A stretch of DNA of 10,894 bases from contig JBGCDD010000255.1 of NCBI GenBank assembly GCA_045105075.1, positions 1 to 10,894 on the forward strand. The letters run 5' to 3'. The notes under the pieces are model-generated. The model was not told the origin of the DNA. It made no database searches and saw only the letters and a list, made by a program, of their open reading frames with translations. The DNA comes from JBGCDD01 sp045105075 (GTDB lineage: Bacteria; Pseudomonadota; Alphaproteobacteria; Rhodobacterales; Rhodobacteraceae). Shown piece by piece: positions 1 to 6,999 of this stretch; the stretch's first letter is position 1; every line of letters begins with the position of its first letter. The position numbers were made by a program, and so were the translations under genes.

Positions 1-44
1 AAGCGCTGCCGCTCGTCGCTCGTTTGGCGTTGTCAGTTCTTTCC
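1..44 (-). pseudogene. Start of IS3-family orfB (cut by window edge)
   Basis: Beyond the orfA stop, the -1 frame stays open to the left edge and reads GKELTTPNERRAAAL, which resembles the N terminus of IS3-family orfB transposases, normally made by programmed -1 frameshifting from orfA. Only about 14 codons are visible, so whether the DDE catalytic domain survives outside the window is unknown. Since orfA is broken, this copy is probably inactive. Strand and frame agree with orfA. Confidence 0.6.
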
Positions 45-336
45 CAGCAGACCCTTCAAAACAACGTTATCCAACATCGTGTCCGCGAGCAGGCGTTTCA
101 GTTTGGCAGTCTTGTTCGTGACCGCACGCAGCTTTGCCGCATCCGACACCTACAAGGCGCCATACTGCGATTTGAACTTTTAGAATGTCCCTTGGCTCAG
201 TCCGTCCTTGCGGCAGACGTCCGCAGTCGGCATCCCAGCTTCTTGTTCTTTGATCATCCCCCCCTCGGGATCATGCTACGCATAACCCTGCCGGGCCGTG
301 AACAATCTGGGATCCGCTAAATCGGCTCGTTCGCAT
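33..336 (-). pseudogene. Decayed IS3-family transposase orfA
   Basis: Read on the minus strand, this is the helix-turn-helix/leucine-zipper orfA protein that precedes the catalytic orfB in IS3-family elements. It would bind the element ends. The start at 336 gives MRTSRFSGSQI. The reading then breaks: about 40 extra bases lie between this and the next recognisable block, which begins MIKEQEAGMPTADVCRKDGL at 257 in another frame. In that frame a TAA (180-182) sits where the family has Tyr (TF-Y-KFKS) and a TAG (150-152) where it usually has Glu. The tail KLKRLLADTMLDNVVLKGLL then runs to TGA at 33-35. A leader with an AAAGGAG-type ribosome binding site (about 344-350) precedes the ATG. Family identity is clear from these blocks; the exact IS name cannot be given. 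The gene cannot make a full protein. Confidence 0.85.
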
Positions 337-523
337 CTGTTTTCTCCTTTGAAGGGTTGAGCAAACTTTACATTAAGACGAGGCATGTTTCGGGGGGGGG
401 CAGGGCGGGGCAGGATGGGTGGCCGCCAAACGTTTACAAGTGAAAGCCGGGGACCCCTGATTTCACTGTGCTAAGCTGGCGGTTTCTGGGAACGGGCCAT
501 TTTCAAACTGTCGTTTTGAATTG
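337..523. other. Non-coding stretch with G-tract and imperfect palindrome
   Basis: No credible gene lies here. The part next to orfA (337-390) is probably the leader of the decayed insertion sequence. A run of nine G (392-400), then CAGGGCGGGGCAGGATGGG, could mark the end of the element, because many IS3-family ends are rich in TGCCCC-like sequence; this is inference only, as the other end is outside the window. An imperfect palindrome follows at 439-467, listed separately. From 468 to 523 nothing is recognisable before the phoX terminator. Confidence 0.4.
439..467. repeat. Imperfect palindrome AGTGAAA...GGGGACCCC...TTTCACT
   Basis: A 29-base near-symmetrical sequence centred on A453. The outer arms AGTGAAA (439-445) and TTTCACT (461-467) match perfectly, as do the inner GGGG (449-452) and CCCC (454-457). 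The intervening triplets GCC and TGA pair only at their middle position. No T-run flanks it closely, so it is not a standard terminator. It could be a cruciform, a protein-binding site or scar sequence beside the insertion-sequence remnant. Confidence 0.5.
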
Positions 524-550
524 AAAAAGGCCCCGTGGTGCGGGGCCTTT
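524..550 (-). terminator. Intrinsic terminator of the phoX-like gene
   Basis: A perfect 10-bp stem (526-535 with 541-550; core GGCCCCG/CGGGGCC) with loop TGGTG. On the minus strand the stem is followed by TTTTTC, giving the usual U-run. It lies about 18 bases after the stop of the minus-strand phosphatase gene, where its terminator is expected. The plus side has only three T after the stem, so it should act mainly on the minus strand. Confidence 0.9.
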
Positions 551-567
551 CGCTGTTTTGTGTGCGC

Positions 568-2595
568 TTAGACGGCTATTTTGCCGCCGCCTTGCTTGGT
601 GACCACCACCACAGAGGGTCTTGGTGGCATTTTGTCATCAAAGTCGGGCCAGCGCGTTGCAGGATCTTCAAAGGTGGAATTGCGTTCAAATCCCTTGAGC
701 GCTTTGGTCCCGTCTGTGCCAGGGTGTTGCACCGCCAGAAACAGAGTTTGCTGGTCTTCGGTGAAATAGGGACCGCAGAGTTCGCCGCCGACAGGGCAGC
801 GGAAGAACAGTTTGGAATGCCCGCGCAGATCGCCCTCGGTTTCAAGCGAATACAGTCCGTCGGATTTTCCAGTTTTACCCCAGCCCGAGCCTTGATCCGT
901 TGAGATCCACAAGCGTCCGTTGGCGTCGATAGCGCAATTGTCCGGCGAGCCGAACCAGCCGTTTTCGCTGGTTTCCGGGTTCCATTGGGCGCCGACCTCT
1001 TCGATCGTCGGATCGCCGCATTTCACCAGGATTGTCCAGGTGCCATGACTTTCGGCGCTGTCGCCTCCGGCCTCTTTGATCTCGATGATGTGACCAAAGC
1101 TGCTTTCTGCGCGGGGGTTGGCGGCGTTGACCTGATCGGCTTTGCGGCGCGTGTTGTTGGTCAGCATGACATAGGTTGTGCCATCGCCGCGCGGCTGCAC
1201 GTCTTCGGGGCGGTCCATTGGAGTGGCCCCGAGCAGGTCGGCGGCCATGCGGGTGTCGATCAGGACATCGGCCTGGCTGTTAAACCCGTTGGTCGCGTTC
1301 AGAGGGCCGTTGCCATAGACCAGCGGCATCCACTCGATGCTGCCATCCGCGTCAAAGCGCGCCACGTAAAGCGTTCCTTCGCTGAGCAACTTGCTGTTTT
1401 CAGACGGTGTTTGCGACACCTTTCCATCGGAGACATACTTGTAGAGATAGTCAAAACGGTTGTCGTCGCCTGAATAAACCACCAAATGGCCGTTGGTCGA
1501 AATCGTGGTTTCGCAGCCCTCGTGGCGGAAACGGCCCAGGGCTGTGTGTTTGACGGGCACCGAGTTGGGCTGGCGTGGGTCAACCTCGACGATCCAGCCC
1601 CAGCGGTTGGGTTCATTGGGCTCTTTGTCGATGTTCCAGCGGTCGTGGTACTGGCCCCAAGCATACCAGCCGCCCGGCACACCGTAGCGCTTCTTGCTTT
1701 TTGCATCGGCGTGGCCCGAAATGTCGGGCTTGCCGTCCGCATCGCGGTTGTCTGTCCAGAAGTAGCCGTGGAAGTTTTCTTCGGCCATCAGATAGGTGCC
1801 CCAGGGCGTCATGCCGCCGGCGCAGTTGTTCACGGTGCCAATGACCCGCGTGCCCCATGGGTCGGCATTGGTTTTCATCCGATCATGCCCGGCGGCGGGG
1901 CCGTCGATGGACATTTCGGTGTCCAGCGGGGTGATGCGGCGGTTGTATTTGCTGTCGCGCACCAAAGCCCATTTGCCATCAGCGCCTTTGGCGATTTCGA
2001 CAACCGAGCCACCATGTGCGGCCATTTCGATATCGATCAGCTCGGCTGTCATGTTTTCAAAACCGGCGCGGTCTTGACGGCCAAGGCCTGCAAACATGAC
2101 TTCTTCGTTGGTGTATTCGTGGTTTACGCACAGCAATCCGCGCGTGCCATCATCATCCAGCGCGGTAAAGCCGACATAGTCGCAATTGTAGCCAAATTGC
2201 TGGAGCTGGGCGGCGGCGGATTGGTTCATCACGTCGAACTCGGGCGCGTCTGCGGTGATCGGATCGCCCCAGCGCAGCAAAATGTCCGCATCATAGCCGT
2301 TGGCGATGTGGTGGGTTTCGTCATTGCCCCAGGCCAATTCGTCAAACACATAGCGGCTCCCATGCGCGGCGGCAGAGGCTTGCTTGGGCGCGATCATCGC
2401 TGAGGTGCCAAACAGTGCAGTCGTGGCTGACACGCCCAGGATGCCGCGCAGAACATCGCGCCGTCCATAGCGTGCGTTGATCACGTCACCGATCGTTTGG
2501 TCTAAGTTTGGGTTCGTCGGGATGTCATCAAATGCCTCAAAGGCTTCAGCTTTGTTGCCGATGTCCGGGTCGTTGATAATGGCTTTGCGATCCAT
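568..2595 (-). CDS. phoX: PhoX-family (DUF839) alkaline phosphatase, Tat-exported
   Basis: A 675-residue protein of the PhoX/DUF839 family, whose studied members are calcium- and iron-dependent periplasmic phosphatases that release phosphate from organic esters. A twin-arginine signal lies at residues 42-76 (RYGRRDVLRG, then a hydrophobic run and an AxA-type end at ASA), so it should be exported folded. Family blocks include VNHEYTNEE (about 158-165), NNCAGGMTPWGTYLMAEEN (256-274), whose Cys258 and following Glu residues resemble the metal-binding region, and RHEGCETTI. I chose ATG 2595 because GGAG lies nine bases before it and the N terminus then fits relatives. An upstream in-frame ATG at 2691 would add 32 unlikely residues, and ATG 2610 has no spaced ribosome binding site. 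The signal has a long n-region of about 44 residues. Substrate range is not shown by sequence, and many DUF839 paralogues are uncharacterised. No convincing Pho box was found. Confidence 0.85.
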   Translation of the reverse strand: MDRKAIINDPDIGNKAEAFEAFDDIPTNPNLDQTIGDVINARYGRRDVLRGILGVSATTALFGTSAMIAPKQASAAAHGSRYVFDELAWGNDETHHIANGYDADILLRWGDPITADAPEFDVMNQSAAAQLQQFGYNCDYVGFTALDDDGTRGLLCVNHEYTNEEVMFAGLGRQDRAGFENMTAELIDIEMAAHGGSVVEIAKGADGKWALVRDSKYNRRITPLDTEMSIDGPAAGHDRMKTNADPWGTRVIGTVNNCAGGMTPWGTYLMAEENFHGYFWTDNRDADGKPDISGHADAKSKKRYGVPGGWYAWGQYHDRWNIDKEPNEPNRWGWIVEVDPRQPNSVPVKHTALGRFRHEGCETTISTNGHLVVYSGDDNRFDYLYKYVSDGKVSQTPSENSKLLSEGTLYVARFDADGSIEWMPLVYGNGPLNATNGFNSQADVLIDTRMAADLLGATPMDRPEDVQPRGDGTTYVMLTNNTRRKADQVNAANPRAESSFGHIIEIKEAGGDSAESHGTWTILVKCGDPTIEEVGAQWNPETSENGWFGSPDNCAIDANGRLWISTDQGSGWGKTGKSDGLYSLETEGDLRGHSKLFFRCPVGGELCGPYFTEDQQTLFLAVQHPGTDGTKALKGFERNSTFEDPATRWPDFDDKMPPRPSVVVVTKQGGGKIAV

Positions 2596-2626
2596 GTTTG
2601 CGGGCTCCATCCTGTCAAGAATTACA

Positions 2627-2646
2627 TGCAGCCGTGATAGGCTGCA
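2627..2646 (-). promoter_or_regulatory. Leader hairpin/palindrome upstream of phoX-like gene
   Basis: A perfect 7-bp inverted repeat, TGCAGCC (2627-2633) and GGCTGCA (2640-2646), with a 6-base spacer, about 32 bases before the chosen phoX start. There is no U-run, so it is probably not a terminator. It could be a leader stem-loop in the mRNA or an operator-like dyad. Which one cannot be told from the sequence. Confidence 0.4.
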
Positions 2647-2751
2647 CACCCGTCCACCTTCGTTGAGATGTGTAACAGGCACATGAAGCATAATCGATTC
2701 TCAACGTCTTGTGCGTAAAACCTGTGGTTGAAAACTCAGAGGATTTATCTG

Positions 2752-2765
2752 CCCGGATAGCCGGG
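2752..2765 (-). terminator. Weak hairpin directly after photolyase-like gene stop
   Basis: CCCGG (2752-2756) and CCGGG (2761-2765) form a 5-bp stem with a 4-base loop, abutting the TGA stop at 2766-2768. On the minus strand it is followed by CAGATAAATC rather than a U-run, so it would be at best a weak or partial terminator. Read-through into phoX, 170 bases downstream, is possible. Confidence 0.25.
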
Positions 2766-3959
2766 TCAGGCGATGATCGTGTCGAGCAGTTGCGGCAAGC
2801 ATGATTTGAATTTGAAGAAACCACGATTGGCATGGGGCCAGGCAGCGCGGTCATAGGGGCGGGTCAGCCAGGCGATGTCGATCTGGGGGAATTGCGTTTT
2901 GAACAGGGTCGCGATTGCTTCGGCTTCGGGTCCAACAGTTTGATGGTAAAGTAAAACCTGGTCCAACTCGTGGTGGTTGGCCCAGTCTGTGATGTTCCCG
3001 GATGTGTCGATAGGCCCCAACCGTTCGCCCCATCGCTGAGCGGTGTCTTGCATCAAACCGTCTTCAAAGGCGCACACATCGGGTGCCATTTTCAGTGGGC
3101 TGGAGCGGTCACGTGCGGAAAACAGCGCGGTTGCGGCGGGCATCGGGCAGGCTGCCAAAAGCGGGGCAGGAGACAGATCATTTGGCGTCAGGATCAATCC
3201 GACGCGTGTGCCCTTGATGTGGGGCGCAGGCCGTTCAGCGCGAGCAGTGGCCTTGAAATCGGGCTCGCTGAGCGGCGGCGCGGTTTGCGCCAGTTGTCCG
3301 CGCGGATCAAACCGACCTTGGGTATATTTTGCGATATTGTCGGGACGCGCAAGATAGGTTTTCCCTTTTGTGTGCAGTCCCGCAACCCAACGCCAACCCA
3401 GAGTATTGCTGGCCGGATCGCCATCCAGCAGGTGGCGCAAAAAGAAATCCGCGCCCAAAACCCAAGGCAGGCGCAATGTGAAAATCCAGATCGAGGCGAA
3501 CCACATCCGCGCATGATTGTGCAGATATCCGGTCTGCACCAGTTCCTGGGCCCAATGGTCGAAACAGGCGATACCGGTGTCGCCCGTACAGGCGGCCTGC
3601 CAGGCTTGACGCAGACCGTCCTGGGTTTGAACGTTGTCCCACTCTTGTCGCAACGATTGCTGATAGGCGTGCCAAACGTGCGGATGATTTTCCAACCAGC
3701 CTTTCCAATAGGTGCGCCAAATCACTTCCTGGACAAACTTTTCGGCGGCACGGGGCGAATGGCGCGCCAGGGTGGCCTCCAGAACGTCGGCCTCCGTGAT
3801 CACCCGGTGGCGCAAATAGGGCGAGAGCGCGGACACATGAGGATGGCCGGGAACATCAAAATTGCGCAACCGCGCATAATCTGCGCCGGCATGAGGCAAA
3901 AATTGTGCAAGCCGCGTCAGGGCCGCAGTGCGGGTGGGTTCAAATACGATTCGAGTCAT
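2766..3959 (-). CDS. Photolyase/cryptochrome-like FAD-binding protein with extra C-terminal domain
   Basis: A 397-residue protein. Residues about 35-220 match the helical FAD-binding half of the photolyase/cryptochrome family: HVSALSPYLRHR, FVQEVIWRTYWKGWLE, then HNHARMWFASIW (147-158) and DGDPASNTLGWRW (179-191), the regions that hold the flavin and the nearby Asn. The usual N-terminal alpha/beta antenna domain is absent. Instead, residues about 249-397 form an extra region with Rossmann-like beginnings (TRVGLILTPNDL; ELDQVLLYHQTVGP). The four-cysteine cluster of iron-sulfur bacterial photolyases is not evident. I chose ATG 3959, which gives MTRIVFEP; a GTG at 3983 would add 8 residues, and neither start has a strong ribosome binding site. 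DNA repair or light sensing is the family expectation, but the actual activity is unknown. It lies upstream of phoX on the same strand. Confidence 0.8.
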   Translation of the reverse strand: MTRIVFEPTRTAALTRLAQFLPHAGADYARLRNFDVPGHPHVSALSPYLRHRVITEADVLEATLARHSPRAAEKFVQEVIWRTYWKGWLENHPHVWHAYQQSLRQEWDNVQTQDGLRQAWQAACTGDTGIACFDHWAQELVQTGYLHNHARMWFASIWIFTLRLPWVLGADFFLRHLLDGDPASNTLGWRWVAGLHTKGKTYLARPDNIAKYTQGRFDPRGQLAQTAPPLSEPDFKATARAERPAPHIKGTRVGLILTPNDLSPAPLLAACPMPAATALFSARDRSSPLKMAPDVCAFEDGLMQDTAQRWGERLGPIDTSGNITDWANHHELDQVLLYHQTVGPEAEAIATLFKTQFPQIDIAWLTRPYDRAAWPHANRGFFKFKSCLPQLLDTIIA

Positions 3960-4048
3960 GAACGGGACGTAGCGGTGTCGCACGTCTGGTCAACTGAAGT
4001 GCGCCCCCTTGCAGCCCACCGGTGGCAACACTAAGACTCGAGTAACAC

Positions 4049-4077
4049 TTGATAGGGTATGGTCCCAATAATCTAAG
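4049..4077 (+). promoter_or_regulatory. Candidate promoter for clpP
   Basis: TTGATA (4049-4054) and TCTAAG (4072-4077) are 17 bases apart and match the -35 and -10 consensus at 5/6 and 4/6 positions. The predicted transcript start would leave a leader of only about 10 bases, which is short. The overlapping CTTGATA...CCCAATAAT also resembles a heat-shock (RpoH) promoter, but its spacing is about three bases too short. The divergent promoter of the photolyase-like gene must also lie in this intergenic region. Confidence 0.3.
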
Positions 4078-4092
4078 CAGCAGGCACATCAA

Positions 4093-4725
4093 ATGTTTGA
4101 TCCAAAAGACACCTACATGAACACCCTGGTCCCCATGGTTGTGGAACAGACCAGCCGAGGCGAGCGCGCTTATGATATTTTTTCGCGGCTGCTGAAAGAA
4201 CGGATCGTTTTTATCAACGGGCCGATCCATGACGGCATGAGCCACCTGATCGTGGCCCAGTTGCTGCACCTTGAGGCGGAAAATCCTTCAAAGGAAATCA
4301 GCCTTTCCATCAATTCGCCCGGCGGTGTGGTGACCTCTGGTCTGTCGATCTATGACACCATGCAATACATCAAGCCCAAGGTCAGCACGTTGTGCATTGG
4401 TCAGGCGGCGTCGATGGGATCTGTGCTGCTGGCAGGCGGTGAGGCAGGCATGCGGTTCTCGCTTCCCAACAGCCGGATCATGGTCCACCAGCCCTCTGGT
4501 GGCTATCAGGGCCAAGCCAGCGACATTATGATTCACGCGGCGGAAACCCAGAAATTGAAGGATCGTTTGTACGATATTTACGTCAAACACACCGGTCAAA
4601 GCAAAAAGGCTGTTGAAAAAGCACTTGATCGTGACAACTTCATGTCCTCGGAAGAAGCGAAAGAAGGGGGCCATATCGACGAGATTGTTGCAAATCGCCC
4701 CAAAGATGATGAGGCGGATGCGTAA
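4093..4725 (+). CDS. clpP: ATP-dependent Clp protease proteolytic subunit
   Basis: A 210-residue ClpP serine peptidase, close to the usual length (E. coli 207). It assembles into a double heptamer whose chamber degrades proteins unfolded by ClpX or ClpA in the cytoplasm. The catalytic triad is complete: Ser107 in GQAASMGS, His132 in MVHQPSGG and Asp181 in LDRDNFMS, with the same spacing as in E. coli. INSPGG (73-78) is the oxyanion/loop block. The N terminus MFDPKDTYMNTLVPMVVEQT fits alphaproteobacterial relatives, which supports ATG 4093; only a weak AGG precedes it at 4082-4084. clpX follows 156 bases downstream on the same strand, the usual pairing. The C-terminal tail is short and acidic. 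Confidence 0.98.
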   Translation: MFDPKDTYMNTLVPMVVEQTSRGERAYDIFSRLLKERIVFINGPIHDGMSHLIVAQLLHLEAENPSKEISLSINSPGGVVTSGLSIYDTMQYIKPKVSTLCIGQAASMGSVLLAGGEAGMRFSLPNSRIMVHQPSGGYQGQASDIMIHAAETQKLKDRLYDIYVKHTGQSKKAVEKALDRDNFMSSEEAKEGGHIDEIVANRPKDDEADA

Positions 4726-4749
4726 CATATCGGCGAAATAACCGTGTTG

Positions 4750-4780
4750 TGCTCTGATCCTCTGGATTAGAGCATATTTT
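4750..4780 (+). terminator. Hairpin with U-rich tail between clpP and clpX
   Basis: TGCTCTGATCC (4750-4760), loop TCT, and GGATTAGAGCA (4764-4774) form an 11-bp stem with one G-U pair, followed by TATTTT (4775-4780). It lies 24 bases after the clpP stop and 101 bases before clpX. It may end the clpP transcript fully or partly, or set the clpP:clpX ratio. The tail is short, so termination may be incomplete. Confidence 0.7.
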
Positions 4781-4881
4781 GCGATTGTAGCGCCAAGTTG
4801 GCTGCCCTAAGCTTTGCGCGTGATGGGTGGGAAGGTTCCACAAGTGGGGCCAATACTGAAATCGAAGCCGAAAGGTAGACC

Positions 4882-6150
4882 ATGGCAACGAACTCGAGCG
4901 GCGACAGCAAGAACACGCTTTACTGCAGCTTTTGCGGCAAAAGCCAGCATGAGGTGCGGAAGCTGATTGCGGGACCCACCGTTTTCATCTGCGACGAATG
5001 TGTCGAATTGTGCATGGATATCATCCGCGAGGAGACCAAGGCTTCTGGGTTAAAGGCGACAGACGGTGTTCCGACGCCCAAAGATATTTGTGAGGTGCTG
5101 GACGATTACGTTATTGGCCAAGCGATGGCCAAACGCGTGTTGTCTGTGGCGGTGCACAACCACTACAAGCGTCTCAACCATGCCCAAAAGGCCGGCAGCG
5201 ATATCGAGTTGGCCAAGTCGAACATTCTTTTGATCGGACCAACCGGGTGCGGAAAAACACTTTTGGCGCAAACCTTGGCCCGCATTCTTGATGTGCCTTT
5301 CACCATGGCTGATGCAACCACATTGACCGAAGCCGGCTATGTGGGTGAGGACGTTGAAAATATCATCCTCAAATTGCTGCAATCATCAGAATACAATGTC
5401 GAACGTGCCCAGCGCGGGATTGTGTATATTGATGAGGTCGACAAAATCACCCGCAAGTCCGAAAACCCCAGTAGCACGCGGGACGTGTCGGGCGAAGGCG
5501 TTCAGCAAGCTCTGTTGAAACTGATGGAAGGAACCGTCGCGTCGGTGCCTCCGCAGGGTGGGCGCAAACATCCACAACAGGAATTCCTGCAGGTGGATAC
5601 GACGAATATTCTGTTCATCTGTGGTGGTGCCTTTGCAGGGCTCGACAAAATTATTGCACAGCGTGGCAAAGGCAGTGCAATGGGTTTTGGCGCCGATGTG
5701 CGTGACAATGACGCACGCGGTGTCGGCGAAGTTTTCCAAGACCTGGAGCCCGAAGACCTGCTGAAGTTCGGTTTGATCCCCGAATTTGTAGGTCGCCTGC
5801 CTGTTCTCGCGACATTGGAAGATTTGGATGAGGATGCTTTGGTCACCATTCTGACCAAACCGAAAAACGCTTTGGTCAAGCAATACCAACGCCTTTTCGA
5901 GCTGGAAGACACCGAACTGTCGTTCACTGACGATGCTCTTACGGCGATTGCAAAGCGCGCAATCGAGCGCAAAACTGGCGCGCGTGGGTTGCGTTCGATC
6001 CTGGAAGACATCTTACTTGATACGATGTTCGAACTGCCTGGATTGGACAGTGTCACAAAAGTTGTCGTCAACGAAGAGGCCGTGGCCTCCGAAGCAACTC
6101 CTTTGATGATACATGCTGACGCCGAAAAGGAACCAGCATCGGCGGGATAA
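4882..6150 (+). CDS. clpX: ATP-dependent unfoldase ClpX
   Basis: A 422-residue AAA+ unfoldase, the usual length, which recognises and unfolds substrates and feeds them into ClpP. Domains in order: N-terminal zinc-binding domain with Cys15, Cys18, Cys37 and Cys40; Walker A GPTGCGKT (119-126); pore loop GYVG (152-155); Walker B VYIDEVDK with Asp184/Glu185; RKH pore loop (228-230); and the ClpP-docking loop as MGFG (267-270) in place of the E. coli IGFG. The C-terminal small domain has the sensor-2 block KTGARGLRSI. The start ATG has AAAGG six bases upstream. In Caulobacter and other alphaproteobacteria ClpXP degrades cell-cycle regulators including CtrA; whether that holds here is inference. 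ridA begins one base after the stop codon. Confidence 0.98.
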   Translation: MATNSSGDSKNTLYCSFCGKSQHEVRKLIAGPTVFICDECVELCMDIIREETKASGLKATDGVPTPKDICEVLDDYVIGQAMAKRVLSVAVHNHYKRLNHAQKAGSDIELAKSNILLIGPTGCGKTLLAQTLARILDVPFTMADATTLTEAGYVGEDVENIILKLLQSSEYNVERAQRGIVYIDEVDKITRKSENPSSTRDVSGEGVQQALLKLMEGTVASVPPQGGRKHPQQEFLQVDTTNILFICGGAFAGLDKIIAQRGKGSAMGFGADVRDNDARGVGEVFQDLEPEDLLKFGLIPEFVGRLPVLATLEDLDEDALVTILTKPKNALVKQYQRLFELEDTELSFTDDALTAIAKRAIERKTGARGLRSILEDILLDTMFELPGLDSVTKVVVNEEAVASEATPLMIHADAEKEPASAG

Positions 6151-6151
6151 G

Positions 6152-6529
6152 ATGGCCATACAACGCATTTCTTCCGACGGTGAGTTTGAGAAAAAACTAG
6201 GTTACTGCCGTGCGGTTGTCGCTGGCGGTTTCGTTCACGTGGCAGGCACCGTCGGTCAAGGCGAAACTGTTCAAGCGCAATGTAGTGACGCGCTTGAAAC
6301 AATCAAAACGGCTTTGAAACGTGCAGGTGCTTCGATCAAAGATGTTGTCCGCGTGACCTATATGTTGCCAGACAAGCGGGATTTTGAGCCGTGTTTTGAA
6401 ATCCTGGCCGACACTTTTGGTGCGAACCCGCCAGCAGCTACAATGATTGAATGTGGATTGATTGATCCGAAATTCTTGATTGAGATTGAGGTGACAGCTT
6501 TGCTGCCTTCTGCCCCGAATGAACCCTGA
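6152..6529 (+). CDS. RidA-family (YjgF/UK114) protein lacking the catalytic Arg
   Basis: A 125-residue protein with the RidA fold signature: VVAGGFVHVAGTVGQ (22-36), DALETIKTALKRAGASIKDVVRV (46-68) and the C-terminal IEIEVTALLP. Canonical RidA hydrolyses reactive enamines/imines with an Arg in a PARS-type motif. Here the aligned stretch is PAATMIEC, so Ala96 stands where that Arg is expected, while the Glu of IEIE (Glu113) is kept. This suggests one of the Rid subfamilies without the classic deaminase activity; the substrate is unknown. Start ATG 6152 was chosen because it gives the normal N terminus MAIQRISS; the longer frame from 6113 would overlap clpX. It follows the clpX stop by one base, so translational coupling is likely. 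Confidence 0.9.
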   Translation: MAIQRISSDGEFEKKLGYCRAVVAGGFVHVAGTVGQGETVQAQCSDALETIKTALKRAGASIKDVVRVTYMLPDKRDFEPCFEILADTFGANPPAATMIECGLIDPKFLIEIEVTALLPSAPNEP

Positions 6530-6592
6530 GCGTGTGGCTGGACGGCGGACTTCAGTTGAGGCATACACATTTTACTTTGGTTGGAGTCACCC

Positions 6593-6976
6593 ATGGGCAT
6601 CCTGAATACCGTTCTGCGCGCAGTCACTTGGTGGCACGGGCAAACTTTGAATACACAGATCTTTACTTGGCGCAAAGGCATTCGCGTCGGTGAGGATACG
6701 CAGGGCAACGTATTTTATCACAACGGCGATGATTCCCGTCGCTGGGTCATCTTTAATGGCGAAGTCGAAGCCAGTCGGGTTGATCCAAACTGGCATGGTT
6801 GGCTTCATCGCACTTGGAACGAACCGCCCACCGACAAGCCTTTGCTACGCAAGGATTGGGAAAAGCCGCATCAGGAAAATTTGACCGGATCTGCTATGGC
6901 CTATGTGCCTGCGGGGTCATTGCGTCGCGCGCAACCGGTTGAGCGGCGGGACTACGAGGCCTGGGCGCCCGAGTAA
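6593..6976 (+). CDS. NDUFA12-type complex I accessory subunit
   Basis: A 127-residue protein of the NDUFA12/B17.2 family, an accessory subunit of respiratory complex I (NADH:ubiquinone oxidoreductase) shared by mitochondria and alphaproteobacteria; its relative NDUFAF2 is an assembly factor. The core block RRWVIFNGEVEASRVDPNWH, followed by GWLHRTWNEPP, fits the family's W-H-x-W-L-H signature (about residues 49-79). ATG 6593 is preceded by GGAG at 6583-6586, a good ribosome binding site; the in-frame TTG at 6581 is not needed. It lies 63 bases after ridA and 23 bases before mlaD. It is probably peripheral to the matrix-side (cytoplasmic) arm of complex I. The nuo operon itself is not in this window. 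Confidence 0.92.
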   Translation: MGILNTVLRAVTWWHGQTLNTQIFTWRKGIRVGEDTQGNVFYHNGDDSRRWVIFNGEVEASRVDPNWHGWLHRTWNEPPTDKPLLRKDWEKPHQENLTGSAMAYVPAGSLRRAQPVERRDYEAWAPE

Positions 6977-6999
6977 TTTGCCATGTCAGGACAGCGTTG

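Noticed and set aside
1486..2403. 305-codon plus-strand open frame inside the phosphatase gene
   Set aside because: It is antisense to a clearly conserved protein, lacks a family signature and reflects codon bias of GC-rich DNA.
2660..2690. Possible Pho box (CTGTTACACATCTCAA on the minus strand)
   Set aside because: Only the first half resembles the consensus; the second repeat is absent.
2596..2691. N-terminal extension of the phosphatase from ATG 2691
   Set aside because: The extra 32 residues do not fit relatives and the start at 2595 has a well-placed GGAG.
2970..4034. 354-codon plus-strand open frame opposite the photolyase-like gene
   Set aside because: Antisense shadow; the minus-strand frame carries recognisable family motifs and this one does not.
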